Notes: a model not told the origin generated them from the letters alone. Positions 46,370-59,223 are shown, counted from the stretch's first letter. The stretch is DNA of 64,000 bases from Monodelphis domestica (GCF_027887165.1 NC_077232.1:18740755-18804754); one strand, 5' to 3'. Translations and numbers: made by a program.

Positions 46370-47160
46370 TGTAAAGATGATTTTAGAGTTGTTACTTAAA
46401 TTTGGTCACCAGGGGAAATCCCAAATAAAATACCTAAGTCAGGCTGGAATTTTATGGAAATTTAATTAATATAGAGGGAAGAAATTTAAGGAGAAGGAGG
46501 GAAGAGTATATAGGATTTCACCTTCCTGGCCTATGCCAGGGGGAGTTTAAAATCCCCTCCTATTGGTCTCTGAAGAAGAATAGAGGCTTCTAAGAGGATA
46601 AAGTTGGAAAGTAAATGAGGAAAACTCAGCCAGAAACTGACCACAGAACTGGACAAATAGCTTGTAGCCACACTAAGATGCCAGAAGGTTCAGCACACTG
46701 CGTCTCAGATAACTCTCCACTGCCGTTAAGGATTTTCCCCAATAAAGATTTTCTGGAGACAGCAAGAGAGCCAAATATACAGACCTTTCACCCTTGTGTT
46801 TCCTCCTCTAACTTTTCACATCTACCAATCATATCAAACAGGACTGCCCATACTTTTAGTTCTCATCTTCTTTGATTAGATTATATCTTTTCAGTCACTT
46901 CACACTTCTTTGTTAAGTTCACCTTTTGTTAGTTACTTGATATTTTTGTGATTAATTTAACCTTCATAGCTATGTAACACCTTTTTGTATTAAGATCTAA
47001 AAATAGACTTAGCTTAAAGTTCTAGCTTCACTATAATGTGAGAAATAAGTACCTTCATTGTTCAATCATGAGATTACAACTTTATCTAAGTAGGTTGGAG
47101 TAATTTAAAATTAACAAACTAGAAGGCAAAACACCAGGTAATGGCTAGAATTTTCAGAGG
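46370..47160 (-). mobile_element. Solo LTR (minus), same family as 50808-51709 (fossil, ends approximate)
   Basis: Read on the minus strand, it follows the LTR at 50808-51709 segment by segment. Examples are a GATTGGTAGATGTG stretch, ACTTAGGTATTTTATTTGGG and an ATTAATTAAATTTCCATAAA tail region. Its ends are too diverged to fix by eye. No internal retroviral sequence lies beside it. It appears older than several other LTRs here. Confidence 0.6.
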
Positions 47161-47570
47161 CAAATTTTGGCTTAATGTAAAGAAAAGTTTTCCTAATAAA
47201 TTGAACATTACAAAGGTAGAAATCTAAATTGAAAAATTATTCCTCAATGTAGACCTCCAAGTGGGGAATTTGTTTATTGGGTGTGATATAGAGAACATTC
47301 CCTTTCAGGTACAGATTAGATTTAATAATCCACTGATGCTAAGGTTCTGTTTTCCTCATTCCATCTCGCTCAAGAATTTCCCTTGGAACATTGGTACCTG
47401 GCCTAGTGTTCATACAATATCTTTGTTTCCAGTTACCTAGGGCATTATTGAGACATATAAAACCTTTGCTTTTTGTTTCATTAGCCTAAATTCTCAAATG
47501 CCATTATAAACATGGGTTGAAAGCATGAAAAAATATAGCATTTTATCATTCCCTCATTAAATTCAAAATG
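47160..47570. other. Gene-free stretch
   Basis: No gene or confidently named repeat is seen between the solo LTR and the duplicated block at 47570. Confidence 0.4.
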
Positions 47571-48193
47571 GAATGAAAAATGACAGGGGTATTTAGGCAT
47601 TTTAAAAATATTAATATCCTTCTGTATTAATTTAATGAGGGCAACTTATTTTTCAGTGTTCACTATTTATTATTTCAATAAAGAGCAGAGCCTAAGATTT
47701 TTTGTCTTTTATTCTCAGATCTTAACATATTTGCTTCATAGAAGATGAATTACTTAAAACATATTTATAAAATATTTATTATGTACCAAGAACTATGTAT
47801 AGCACCAAGAAAACAAATATGAAAGCAAGTCAGTCTTCAAACTTCAAAGTCCCATGTTGCAATCCCTAAATAATAATATCAATAATTGTAGGGGGACAGG
47901 AGTGAAGATGACCATGAAGAAGCAGCAAAAGTCCAGACCTCTGTGAAAACTCTTCCACACCAATCAAAAACTAAGTGCTTCGAGGGGACAGAATCCAAAA
48001 TCTAAGAACAGGACAGAGCTGGGGACCCTCCTGCTCTATTCAACTTAAAAGATATGCAGAAAAGTCTGAATTCCTAGGTTTAAGGAAAAGGAAGAGGGAA
48101 GTTCCCAGGGCCCTTCAACCACCAACTGTGCTGAGTCTCCAGAGGTTTCTGGAATCTTGGAGAAACTCTTTATAGCTCTTCCTGGTTTAGGTA
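47570..48193 (+). repeat. Duplicated block: copies of 30670-30945 and 34590-34911 joined
   Basis: The first half is a close paralog of 30670-30945 and the second (47865-48193) of the L1 5' UTR-like fragment at 34590-34911. They meet directly near 47855 (TTCAAAGTCCCATGTTGCAA), whereas in the other copy about 3.6 kb, including the young L1, lies between them. Confidence 0.7.
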
Positions 48194-48539
48194 TGTAAAG
48201 TGGAGATTTGAAACCTAGACTTCAATCCCCAGAAGTCCTTGGTATTTCCCAGAATTCCCTATAATCTTACCTGAGTCTCCACCTGGACTTGATCACAATT
48301 AGTATTTAATCTGGCAGTAAAGCCTACTGGCCTCTTCCATTTTGCAAGGATGTAGTGAGCTAAGCACAGGGGTGCTAAATTTGCCTAATAAGCAATGGGG
48401 ACATGAGTTATTACTTTGTATCTTCTTTGATACACTAAATAATATTTACTTGATGACTAAATTCCTTGATTACTAAATAATATTTAATAAATCTCATAAA
48501 AATAATATTTTAACACTTGAGACCAATTTAATTGTTACA
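48194..48539 (+). mobile_element. LTR of the 330-bp family without matching flanks (fossil)
   Basis: It begins TGTAAAGTGGAG and ends TTGTTACA, and shares its whole layout with 35325-35654 and 60252-60582. The flanking bases (GGTA and ATAC) do not form a target duplication. The left flank belongs to one duplicated block and the right flank to an inverted one, so this LTR sits at a rearrangement breakpoint. Confidence 0.75.
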
Positions 48540-48805
48540 ATACATAGTGGCTTTCTTATCAAATTCTCAGATGGAATCAAAGTAGGAGGGACAGATTAAA
48601 TGCTGAGTGATCTATTAAGGATTCACTATATCTCAGAAGTTTAGAATTCCCAGTTAACCCTAACCAGATGTAATTTTATAGACAACAAGCTAACTTTTAT
48701 ACTTCAATTATTTGCCGTTGGATACATACCATCCCCAAAGTAGCAGCTCATATTCTGCACTACACAAACCAGTTTCAGGATTTTTGTGCATGTATGTATC
48801 TGTAT

Positions 48806-48858
<53 letters not shown>

Positions 48859-49179
48859 TATATATATGCATCTTATAAGTATAACGGTCATTTTTGCCCC
48901 CCAAACCCATAAGAAAGTTCATGTTAAACAATCATAATTACAAATACAAAATTTTATTCTACCTAAAGGTTTGGAAACTCTAAGTACAAATTTCTAAAAC
49001 TTTATTAATTATTACAAATATTTTAATGAACATTCCAAAGGAATTATAAGAAATAATCCAGCAAGAACGCAAATGTTTACTATTATCTGGCATGTTTCAT
49101 AATACATTTCTTTGTTCCATAGATTTTTTTAAAAGAAATAACATTTTATTTTTATTTATTTATTCATTTTTTAAAATAA

Positions 49180-49366
49180 ACCTTACCTTCCATTTTAGAA
49201 TAAATACTGTGTATTGGTACTAAAGCAGAAGAGTGGTAATTGCTAGGCAATGGGGATTAAGTGATTTTCTCAGAGTCACACAGGTAGGAAGTATCTAAGG
49301 CCAGATTGAACCCAGGACCTGCTGTCACTGAGCCTGGTTCTAAATCCACTAAGACACCTAGCTGCC
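49180..49366 (-). repeat. MAR1-type SINE (minus), inverted counterpart of 39937 and 62874
   Basis: The plus strand reads CAATGGGGATTAAGTGATTT, AGTCACACAGGTAGGAAGTA, and ends CACCTAGCTGCCC. It sits at the same place relative to the L1 block as in the other two units. Confidence 0.85.
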
Positions 49367-50807
49367 CACTAGAAATAGCATTTTAATTGTCCTTGATTGA
49401 ATATATTAAAAATCATGTAATATATATATAGAGAGAGATGGATATATAGTATATATAATTCAATTTCAGTGCTAAATTTCAGGGGGGAAACATTATATTT
49501 AATTAAATGAAGAACTTTCAGGTATTCCCAAAAACAGAATGGAAAAGAAAGTGTGATGACCAAATTTAGAAAAGCATAAAAAAGTAAATGGAAATATGAA
49601 AACCAAAGGGTTTTAATAATTCCAAATTAAGCACATATATTTGGGGGGGGGGAAATGATAATTAAGAAACTTAAGAGATCTATAATATTTGAGGTATATA
49701 AGGTACTTTAAAAAATCAAGTTTCTTAGAATAGTTAAGTTATTTAAAGTAAAGATACTTAAGAAATTTATAACTATAGGACAGCATGAGGAATATATTGA
49801 AAGAAGGAAAGAAAGAAATGGAATAGAGTGGGTTGATATGTGCCCCCAAAAAATCAAGGGAGAGGAAAAGGGGGAAAATGAGATTAGAGAAAGAGAGAAA
49901 GATAAAAGGGATAAATTATCTCACATGAAGAGGCACTTAAGAGTCAATTCAGTGAGAATTATAGGGGTATGGTGGGCAATGTATGAACTTTACTTTCATT
50001 GGAATTAGCTTAGTGGGAATAGCACCCACACCCAATCCGCTTTAGTAATCTACCCTATCCTATAGAAATTTGGAGGGAAAGAGTAATAATAGAAAACGTG
50101 GTTTGGACAAAAAGGAGGGTGAATTAGGAAAAGTGGTTGTTGGAAGCAAATGGTTTATGAATAGGAAAGACCAAATGGATAAAGAGAAAAAGATCAAGGT
50201 GGAAAAATAAGATGGAGGGAAACACACAATTAGTAATCATAAAACTTAATATGAATGGGCCAAACTCACCCATAAAACAGAAAAAAGGATAGAAAAATGG
50301 ATTTTTAAAAAATCCTCTACTATATTATCTATATTTTTATTTATATTTATATATATATATATATATATAAACATATTTAAAGCACAGAGTCACCAAGGTT
50401 AAAATAAGGGATTGGAGTAGAATCTATTATGTTTTAGCTAAAGTTAAAAAATCAGGGGTAATGATCATGTTCTCAGAGAAAACAAAAGTAAAAAAAATGA
50501 TCTAATTAAAAATAATTTAGGAAATTATTTTGAAATAAAAGGCACCATAGGCAATGAAACACTATCAATATTAAGCATGTATTCATTGAATTCCATTGTG
50601 TCAAAATTCCTAAAGAAGGTGTTACATAAGTTGCAGGAGAAAATAGACAATAAAACTCTACTAATAGGAAATCTTGACCTTCCCTTCTCAGAAATAGAAA
50701 AATCCAATTTAAAAAATAAGAAAGAAGTTAACGAAGGAAATAGAATTTTAGAAAAGTTAGTTATGACATAATCCTGAAGAAAACTGAATCAGAATAGAAA
50801 GGAATAT

Positions 50808-51709
50808 TGTGAATCTTAAAAATTCTCAGACCCTACTTCATTACACTTGGTTAATACCATTCCCCATTTTAAACAGTGAAGGGACTTAGATCAGGAATGT
50901 GAGAACTCTACTCCACCTCTACTTAAGCATATTTTAGGGGAAGATAAAATTGTAAACTCCTTGCTAAACAATGAAAAGTACTTAACCCATACTTATAGTA
51001 AGACAAAAGTTCTTAAGGTGTGCCTATTTTTGGATCTAATACAAAAGGGTGCTAAGTACCTATAAAGGTCAGGCAACTTGTAAATTTACAAGGAGCAAAG
51101 AGGTGAGAACTTACTCAGAGATTTTAGTCTACTCAGGGGTGAACTTAATCAAAAGTTTAGTCTACTCAGGTGTGAATTGAGAATGGTCAGTCCTTTGGAA
51201 AATGTCTACTGTGATTGGTAGATGTGAAAACTTAGGGGAGGTGACATAGGAGAAAATTCCCTTTAAAAGGAGGTCAAAAAGAGGTCTGAATTGGAAGAGG
51301 CAGCTGGCCAAAGCTGCCTTGAAGGGCTTGATGGCTGAACTTGATTGAGCTAGCTGAAGCTGAACTGGTGTCTCTCTGAACACTAGAATCTTGCTTGGGA
51401 CAAATCTCGTGGTGAGTGGATAAAAGACTGACTGATCTCTCTCTTAAGGCTTAAAAGCCTAGGCTGGCCCAGGCTGGCCTATCTCTTTTCTCATTGTTTC
51501 CTCTTACTCTCTTTTTCATTAATTCCTTGTTTGTATTAATTAAAATCTCCATAAAAACCCAGCTGACTTGGGTATATTTCATATTTGGGAATTTTTACTT
51601 GGGGACCACTTTATTTTTAATATAAAAAACATATCTTTGCAGTCACAGTTTAAGGCAACCACTCTTTTAACTGTCATAGTTTATGACTCCCACTATTTTA
51701 ATCATTACA
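50808..51709 (+). mobile_element. Solo LTR of about 900 bp (fossil)
   Basis: It starts TGTGAATC and ends ATCATTACA. It is flanked by ATAT on each side, and the surrounding L1 matches the uninterrupted equivalent at 35750-35820 across the site. A relative lies in the opposite orientation at about 46370-47160. No internal genes remain. It is younger than the unit duplication, because copies B and D lack it. Confidence 0.85.
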
Positions 51710-52089
51710 ATATACATTGTTTTTCTAAGCAGTACATGATACCTTTACAAAAATTACCTGTATAATAGGGCACAAAAGCTTCATGATCAAATATGGAAAA
51801 GCAGAAATATTAAAAACATTTTTTCAGAACATAAGGCAATAATAAAAAATAAAAATTAATTGGAAATTAAATAATCTCATCCCAAAAAAATCTTTCTGCT
51901 GCCCTTTTTGGGAATACAATCTTTATTGCATTATGTCCTAAAAAGAATACTTTTGATATTTCTGCTTTTCTATATTTGCTTGTGAAGCTTCAGACTCTTA
52001 AGACCTACAAATGTTCAAAGATAGATATTATGGGAGGGCTAGAAGTAAGGAATTAAAGACCAGAGAATATCTGTCTAGGTGGTTGTCAT

Positions 52090-52545
52090 ATTTGGAGTCT
52101 AGGTTCAGAAAATTTATTGATCCAGTTTCTTATATGTCCTATCACATATTAATTCCTATCTTTTTTTCACTGTACTGCAAACTTAATCCCCAAAGTTGCA
52201 TTTCTAACTTCAGAAAAGGGAAATACTTTCTTCTCTGGCAAAAATCAGCAGCAGCAGAGGGATTATTGCTGGTAAAAGTTGGAAAATTAGACCTTTTCTT
52301 ATGAATATGTTTCATTCTGGACAAGAATAAAAGAGGAATAAAAAAGAAGACAGAGGAACAAAATAGGAGGAAAGTTAAGAGATGGAGAGAAGGAAAGAGA
52401 GGATCAAAAATAGTTGGCTGAAAATTCACAAGGATACTGCTTAGTCCCAGAATCTTTGTGGTTGTAAAGTTTATGAATGGACTGATGTCACTGGTTTCTG
52501 AAAGAGAACTGTTGGCATTGTACATCAGTTCCATAATTGTGGGAG
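52090..52545 (-). other. Inverted counterpart of the block upstream of the OR genes
   Basis: The minus strand resembles 20430-20880 closely enough to align by eye: GATTCTGGGACTAAGCAG against GATTCCAGGACTAAGAAG, and GCTGATTTTTGCCAGAGAA in both. A 139-codon open frame on the minus strand is coincidental; the aligned region upstream of the other receptors does not keep it open. Confidence 0.6.
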
Positions 52546-52729
52546 ATATAGTAAAGTGCAAAAGGTGGGAATTAAGACATGGAGGAATAATGATAAATCA
52601 TTTAATTATAAAAGTTTGATTCCTAAATTTGGTTCCTTCACTCGACCTACCTCTTTTTCAGTTCTCCACCAGTGCCACTGTGGAAGCAGAAGGCAGCCAC
52701 AAATAAGGGCATTTTGTCCTTTCACTCAT

Positions 52730-52990
52730 GATCTAGTTATCTGGGTCCCAGAGAAATCACCAATTTTTGGTTTAGTCTCCTTCAAGTTTGAGCTAAAATT
52801 CTATTTCAAGAAGGCTATCTTTGTCCATCACAAATTTCTTCACCTTTTTCATTATCTTCAACTTATCTTGTTCACTTGTGTAGTCTACAGAATTTCAACT
52901 CCTTGATGGCAGGGACCATGTCTTACATTACTTTGTATTCATAATGTTAAACATGGTGCTAAGCACATAGTAGGCCCTTAATAAATGTTT
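52730..52990 (+). repeat. L2 LINE 3' end (ancient)
   Basis: It contains CTTGATGGCAGGGACCATGT, then GCTAAGCACATAGTAGGCCC and TTAATAAATGTTTATTTATT, the well-known 3' end of mammalian L2 elements. Confidence 0.8.
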
Positions 52991-52999
52991 ATTTATTCA

Positions 53000-54905
53000 C
53001 CAATTAACCAGTAGTAAACCTTCCCTCTGAACTAGACTAAGGTGACTTATGGCCATCAGACAAATCCATATTCCATTCCCAGACCTCATTCCAAATAATC
53101 CAATCAAAAAATCTCAAGTCAGGATAGTTCCTCAGAGGTCATCTACATCAGCTTATACCTGACCAGGAATCATGTCTAAAAATATAACAGAAAACTGGAA
53201 ATACAAAAGATCTGGTTAAATGGGAAGAAGGAAAGATTTGACACATATAACTATAGTGGCCAATTTGGATCCTAACAAACAAAATCAATTAGAATCTCTA
53301 CTATGTGAAAAATCAATCTGGATATTGAAAGATTCAAATTTTTAATCAATTATGAATATGAAGCCATTTCTCCAGAATAACATTGTTTATTAACAAATAC
53401 ACATATCTGCTAACAGAGAATGGCTCTCTTGCCAGACTCCTAAGGGGAAAAGAACATGAGTTAATCCTACCTTACTTACAAAGGAAGTTGTATTCTTCTT
53501 CTGAGTGGTCTGACAGCTTGATATTAGGACCTCTCCTCAAAGTTCCTTGTGGGTAACAATTTCAAAAGAGAAAATGGACGTAGGGACTCTTGATTTCTCT
53601 CTTATTACTTCGACACATGGGGGAATGAATGTTTTCCAAGACCCAGAAGACTCCAGCAAATGCTGCTGTGTGACCAGAACACTGTACTTTAAGTGAGTTC
53701 ACCATGACTGCTCAACTCACTCATATTCTTTCAACTGGATCAGGGTCCACATTGGCTGATCTGCCTTGCCCTGAATTCTTTTATCTAAATAAAAGAAAGG
53801 AAGCTCCAGTCTACTCTCATATCTGGGGGCAAACTGGAAGTCTGAAGTTTCATCCTGACCTTGTAGGGAGTACTAAAAGGAAAATTATTTCACAAAAATG
53901 TCACAACTCAATATTGATTTTCCACACGCCCCCCTCTGATTCATTGAGAGACAGTCTCTCATTTCAGATATGTCAACATATGACAGAATTGTCTCACCAG
54001 GATACAGAAGGACATGAAGGTACTATACTTTTTATGAAGGGTCCATGTTTGAGTATTTCTTAACATGATGAAAATGATTGAAACTGTAATAGGGGACACT
54101 CCTCATTTTGGCACAAGAATCTTATAAACAAAATAAAATATATAAAAGAACAAGTGACCCAATTCCCATTGTTCAGGTCATTACATCCAAGGATTCAGAG
54201 TCTCATAATTTAACTGTTTGATTTCTGGAGACATCTTCTATTGGTCTCATGTTCCCCTTCTTAGACTTTCTGGAATCATGCTCTCAGAGCAATTTCTAGA
54301 TGATCTGGCATTCCAGATCACAGGTAATAATTTTCTCTAAAATTGCTTAAAAATAAATTTTAATACAATTTAATAGTCACAACAATTTTGTACAGCCAAA
54401 AGCTATGTCATATTGTGAGAACCAGCTCAAACCTTAGGATTCTGATGTTATTAACATAAAGGATATGTTTAGAGTTAGCTGCTTTTATTTTAAACAAAAT
54501 TGATATATATCTCATGTCTGCAACTTAATGTTAGAATATGTTCCATGCCTTTGTGTTACATTAGAAACAATTGGATTTGATATATACAGATATATGAACA
54601 TATATGTTTATTTATATATAATCACCTGAACTTTAGTTATTCACTTTAACCTTCTCTTTCACCCAACAGAAAGCTGAGATTCTGCTAAGGATCTAACGAA
54701 CAAAGAGTGGAAGGAATGGAGGAAGAGAATTTGGATAGAGAAAGGCCAGAAAGCAGTTGTTACAAATTTTTTTGAACATATAATTAAATGAATAAGTAAA
54801 AAATAAATGACTTCCTTCAGCTAAAAAACAAAAAAGCCCAAATATGCATAGTCAAGCATTTACAGTATCAATTAAATTCTTGTTGGTTAAGCAAAAAAAA
54901 AAAAA
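53000..54905. other. Gene-free stretch within the inverted unit
   Basis: I see no gene or named repeat. The largest open frame (53704-54063, plus, 119 codons) shows no domain, no coding-like character and no counterpart elsewhere in the window, so it is not annotated as a gene. Confidence 0.4.
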
Positions 54906-54921
54906 TATATATATATATATA

Positions 54922-55402
54922 TGGGGTGCTCAGGGAGGGGTAGTATCTCTGGTATGGAGGGCTTGTTGCGCCCTCTTAAGTCAGCTCTCCAGCCTCTGAC
55001 CCTCACCTGACACCCAGCTCTCACTTGTGGCTCCCAGTAGCTGCCGACCCTTGGTGAACCATGGCTTTGCTCACCCAGCATGTGAAGCCTGCTTTAGCTG
55101 AACAGACGCAAGAAACCAATAAGAAGGTTCAACGGCTGAGATGGTGACGCAGCAAAGCACTGTGGAGTGCTTAGGGCGTGTTGGAGCACAAAGGACAACA
55201 CAGCCATCCAATGCAGCTGAGGAAGTCTCCAGATGTAACGACTTTTCGTGCCACTGGACCCAGGCTTCCAACGCCGAGAGAGTGGGACTGTCACTGTGCA
55301 TCGGCTTTTCCACTTAAATCTTCATGCACAAGTGTCTTTGTGCACAAAAACACACAAAGACAATAGTCATCCTTGATTACCGAGAGACTACTACTACTAC
55401 TA
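54922..55402 (+). mobile_element. Second short non-LTR element, tail shared with the LINE
   Basis: This is the same family as 27105-27694, here on the plus strand. It starts ATGGGGTGCTCAGGGAGG after a (TA)n and A-run, contains CACCCAGCTCTCACTTGTGG, and ends CCGAGAGACTACTACTACTA. Relative to the 27-kb copy it lacks about 100 bp after CCCAGTAGCTGC. A target duplication is not certain. Confidence 0.75.
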
Positions 55403-55837
55403 TAGGCAATAAAATCCCTCATGAGTTTTAACATTATCAGTATTATACATTAATACCAAATTATTTTACCATTTACATAAAGTAATCAAATAACTTCAGA
55501 ATAAAACAATGCTTCAAAATTAGATTTTAATTCAGAATCAGAATTAAATTTCATTATAACAATGACTAAAATATTACAGCCAATTAAAAACAGGGCTGAT
55601 GAAATAATATCACTGCTTTTCCAAATATATTTGTAACTTCCTTTAAAAGTTTAGTTCAGAATCTAACAACAACCAGATTAAAGAGAAATAATTTTTATCA
55701 TGTCTTTGTAGTAGTTTAACAAATTTTTCCTTATCATATATGATATTAAAATTTTTTAATGGGAAAAAAAAGATTGTTCCCCATCTTCAAATACTCTTTT
55801 ACCAAATTGTTCAGTTTTGCTTAAATTAGGTAAGTTG
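55403..55837. other. Gene-free stretch
   Basis: AT-rich sequence with no gene or repeat recognised. Confidence 0.4.
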
Positions 55838-55985
55838 ATGGTGGCTAGGTGGCTCAGTGAATTAAGAGTCAGGCCTAGAGACAAGACATCCTGGTTTCTG
55901 ATCTTGCCTAGCCTTTACCACTCTTCAGTCTTGGAATCAATACACAATATTGCTCTTAAGATGGAAGTTAAGGGGGTTTTAACAT
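55838..55985 (+). repeat. MAR1-type SINE (plus) with internal deletion
   Basis: GGTGGCTAGGTGGCTCAGTG at the start, GAGTCAGGCCTAGAGACAAG, then a jump to TTGCCTAGCCTTTACCACTC and the usual end. The middle, from the B-box on, is missing. Confidence 0.8.
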
Positions 55986-56084
55986 AAAAAAATAAATTTG
56001 GTTAGGCTTAAGCTTAATCTTTCCCTTGGATTTATCACATATAAAACATTCTATAAATGATCTGATCTCAAGAAATTATGTTCA

Positions 56085-57770
56085 ATTAATGAAATGAAAA
56101 TGACAATAACAATTATAGTTAATTTGCATAGTTTTTGCCATATCCAAGCAGGATGTTAAGTCCTTTGGACGTTAGAGTCTCATTTATCCATTAGACAGAG
56201 AAGAAGTCACATGGCTACAAAAATGACATGGATGGGATTTTAACAGAGGCTTTTTCTTAAGCCATGAGTTTACTATTATTATCATTTTTAATGTCAAATA
56301 ACAAGTGCCTTGTGTGCTGACTCAATAAAATTATAACTCAGTCGGAAAAAAAAATTCACTTCACTGTTAATGAGATCAAAATATGATTTAGTTTCAGTAT
56401 TACATTAAATCTGGATTTATAATTGCCAGTGAACTGGCACTATCATTTTGGTTGTTCCCATTTCTGACTCTCCTAGAAGTTGGAACAAAAAACTCAAAAG
56501 ATGGGATGGGATGAAATGACTATATTTAGGTTTCACTTAGCTCCTGGAATCTGTCCTTCTGACCTGAAAAACTAGATTTTTAAGAAGGTACTTAACTCTG
56601 GACTATATCTCAATCACTCTGGGAAGGATTACCTGCAACAATCCAACCTTAAGTACCCTTTCAGTCTCCTTAGTCTTTCCTGTTGTATGCAGATTGCTCC
56701 CAGGTACCCTAGCCCTGGCTATATGTGCTGATGACCAAAGAGTTTTGAATTACTCTGGTAGTCCTGATTATTATTTTTTGGTTGACAGGGTATTTAAATC
56801 TCAACTGATCAAAGTAGAAAGAAAAATTTGAAATCCCAATATATCAAAATGCATTTTTTAAACCTTATTTTTATATCTTTTCTATGAGCTGGATCAAATT
56901 TTGTTCCCTACCCAAAAGTCTAATCAATTAAAATCTAACCAGTTCCTGAGCCTTAGTTTACTAATTAGAGAACTTACTAAATACAATTAAATAGTCAAGT
57001 CTTATCTGTGGTAATACTTTCTAAAGCAATGAATTATCTTGTTTTTGTTAAGTTAATAAGTTGGAGAACTGAGGTAATTTGACCTAACACCTTGCTTTGA
57101 TTTCAAATCAAAGAGAAATAAATAAAATATGACCTATTATTTGCTTCATTAAAATCATTCCAACTACTCCAGGTCCATGTGATATCACACAAAATATTCA
57201 AGTAATAATGCCTGGAATTTTTGCACTTATTTTATAGTATCTAACCCTTTTAAGGCTCATGAATTTCAGCTAATATAGAGACAAAAATTTAAAATCACTA
57301 TTCTTTGGTTTTCAAAATCAATTCTTAGTTTTTTAACTGCTAACATGACTTTCTCCTCTACTCTGGAATCATTCATCAAAAGAAAAAATAATTTCTCAAA
57401 TCATAGTTTAGAAATTTTTCCCATAGGAATTTACTTTACTGTCATTTGAGTTTCTGATTTATTTTTTCCAAGTTTTTGGAAAATATTTATCCTTTTCTCA
57501 TTGGTTGGTCAGGCTATAGCAAATCAGAAAGCAAAATAGAGTACAATTTAGTTTTTATATGATAAAAGGGGAATCACCTTTTTATTGATTTCTCTTGCTG
57601 GAGCCTAAACACCGGGGAAGGAAATATAATGGAAAAAACATAGTAGAAAGCAATAATAGTATATACTGTTATATATAGCTTCAATATTGGAAAAGGAAAT
57701 GCATAGGGAATTTGGTAAACATAAAATTGGTATAAAATAATGATCTATTAGTTATAGAGGATTTGAATTA
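56085..57770. other. Gene-free stretch with a MIR-like remnant
   Basis: A MIR-like remnant lies near 56100-56290 (GCAGGATGTTAAGTCCTTTG, then AGAAGTCACATGGCTACA). The rest is AT-rich with no gene and no confident repeat. Confidence 0.4.
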
Positions 57771-58984
57771 TCTGAGTGTCTTCTGGAATGTTCTCCCTTG
57801 TTCTATCTCTGTCTGTCTCTATCTCTGTATTTCTCTTCTACATCTCTGTATTAGTTCCATCTGTCTTTGTCTTTCTGTCTCTCTTCTTTGATTGGTCTCT
57901 TTGTCTCTGTTTATATGTTTCTCTTTATGTGTGTTTCTTTCTCTTATCACCTATTTGCTTTTGTATCGTTGTGTCTTCTCATACAACAGCTATTGATTCC
58001 TTAGTTAAAATGTTAGTTAGATCCATCAAAAGTTGAAAAGTAAAGGAATAAATATAAAGAAATTCTGTACTGAATTTGATTATTTTAAGGGATCAAAATA
58101 ATGGGAATCTTAAAGGAGTAGGGGGAAAAGTAATTAAGTTTTCCTAAAGTTGGTAGTAAAGAAAGAAAAGAAAATTAGAAATTATCAGAAATGTACATTA
58201 GTTAATTCCATTCTTTCCAGGGGATGAAAAAAGTAGGAACCCACTGATTACATTAATTGGGAGTTCAACTCTGACATGATCAAAAGATCTCAAATATGAA
58301 ATTTTGAAGATAAAAGATAAAAAAAATTGTCAATTAGTTAGAGAGATATAAAAAAATTTCAGAGAAGAAAAGGAGACAGGTTAAAAAAAAAAAAGGATGA
58401 ATGTGAAAGCAGATTATCCTTTATATTATCAGAGTCAGAGAAGTATTTGGGCTCAGGATGAACTGAAGTCAGTCCAGAAACCTAAACAGTTTAGATAGGG
58501 AAGTATTTTTAATTGACTAATTAAGGAAAGAAAGGATAATCAAATAAGAAATTGGAATGATTCTCAAGACAAATACAATGAATGATAGTAAAATCAGAGC
58601 TGCTCAATTTGTATTTTACATTTATTTTCTTTAAAAGCAGAATGACATTTGAATACAGAACAGAAGGATGGAAGGTAAGATGGAGTAAGATAATAAGAAC
58701 TATGTGTAATTAGAATTTTGCACCCCAAGACTTCATTTCCCAGAATTCCTCTTTCATCCCCAAATTACAGCCTTACATTTTGTAGATAAAAGTTTCTGTA
58801 ATTCCGCCACCTCTCTCTTCTCCCACTTTCACGGTCTGGGAAACTGCTCCTTACTGTTGGTTTTTACTTTCCTTTACTTCAAGTGATTATTAATAATCTT
58901 ATAAAATATAATACTTGGAGTGATTGGATATTGATTTTTAATTTTATATCTAACACCTTTGTTAGTGGAGAAAAAGGACGAAGG

Positions 58985-59215
58985 CTTTATATAGCATCTA
59001 TTATAAGCCAAGCACTATGCTTACCATTTTGTAACCATTCTATCATTTTGATTCTCACAACTCTGAGAGACTCAGGTGCTATTTTTATCTCTACTTATAT
59101 TTGAGAAACTGAATTAAAGAGAGGTTAAGTGACTTTATTAGGATAAGATAGTGTCTGAGATTAGACTTGAACTCAGTACTTGCTGGTTATAGCTACAGTG
59201 CTCCATTCACTGTTT
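58985..59215 (-). repeat. CORE-SINE (minus), inverted counterpart of 41840-42100
   Basis: The plus strand reads AGCCAAGCACTATGCTTACC, then GAGAGGTTAAGTGACTTTAT and CTTGAACTCAGTACTTGCTG. It matches the reverse complement of the SINE in unit B and the related one at 16135 in unit A. Confidence 0.7.
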
Positions 59216-59220
59216 GTGTG

Positions 59221-59223
<3 letters not shown>

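Larger units (their letters stand above)
48540..51995 (-). repeat. Unit E: inverted copy of the L1-MAR1-unit-start block
   Basis: On the minus strand this follows 60955-63610 in order: L1 (51995 to 49370), MAR1 SINE (49366 to 49180), then unit start (49140 to 48540). Matched examples are GGAACAAAGAAATGTATTAT at 63107 with its reverse complement near 49100, and GCTAACTTTTATACTTCAAT at 48690 against 63480. It is split by the solo LTR at 50808-51709. Simple (TA)n tracts lie at 48810-48850 and 50345-50370. No gene is present. Confidence 0.75.

Noticed and set aside
48540-52000. Possible fourth receptor between units E and C
   Set aside because: Only L1, MAR1 and LTR sequence is present; no OR motif was seen in any frame.
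52142-52561. 139-codon minus-strand frame that looked like a possible gene
   Set aside because: It aligns to the non-coding block upstream of the OR genes, where the frame is not conserved.
53704-54063. 119-codon plus-strand frame
   Set aside because: No domain, no paralog in the other units and no start or splice context; a frame this long is expected by chance in 64 kb.
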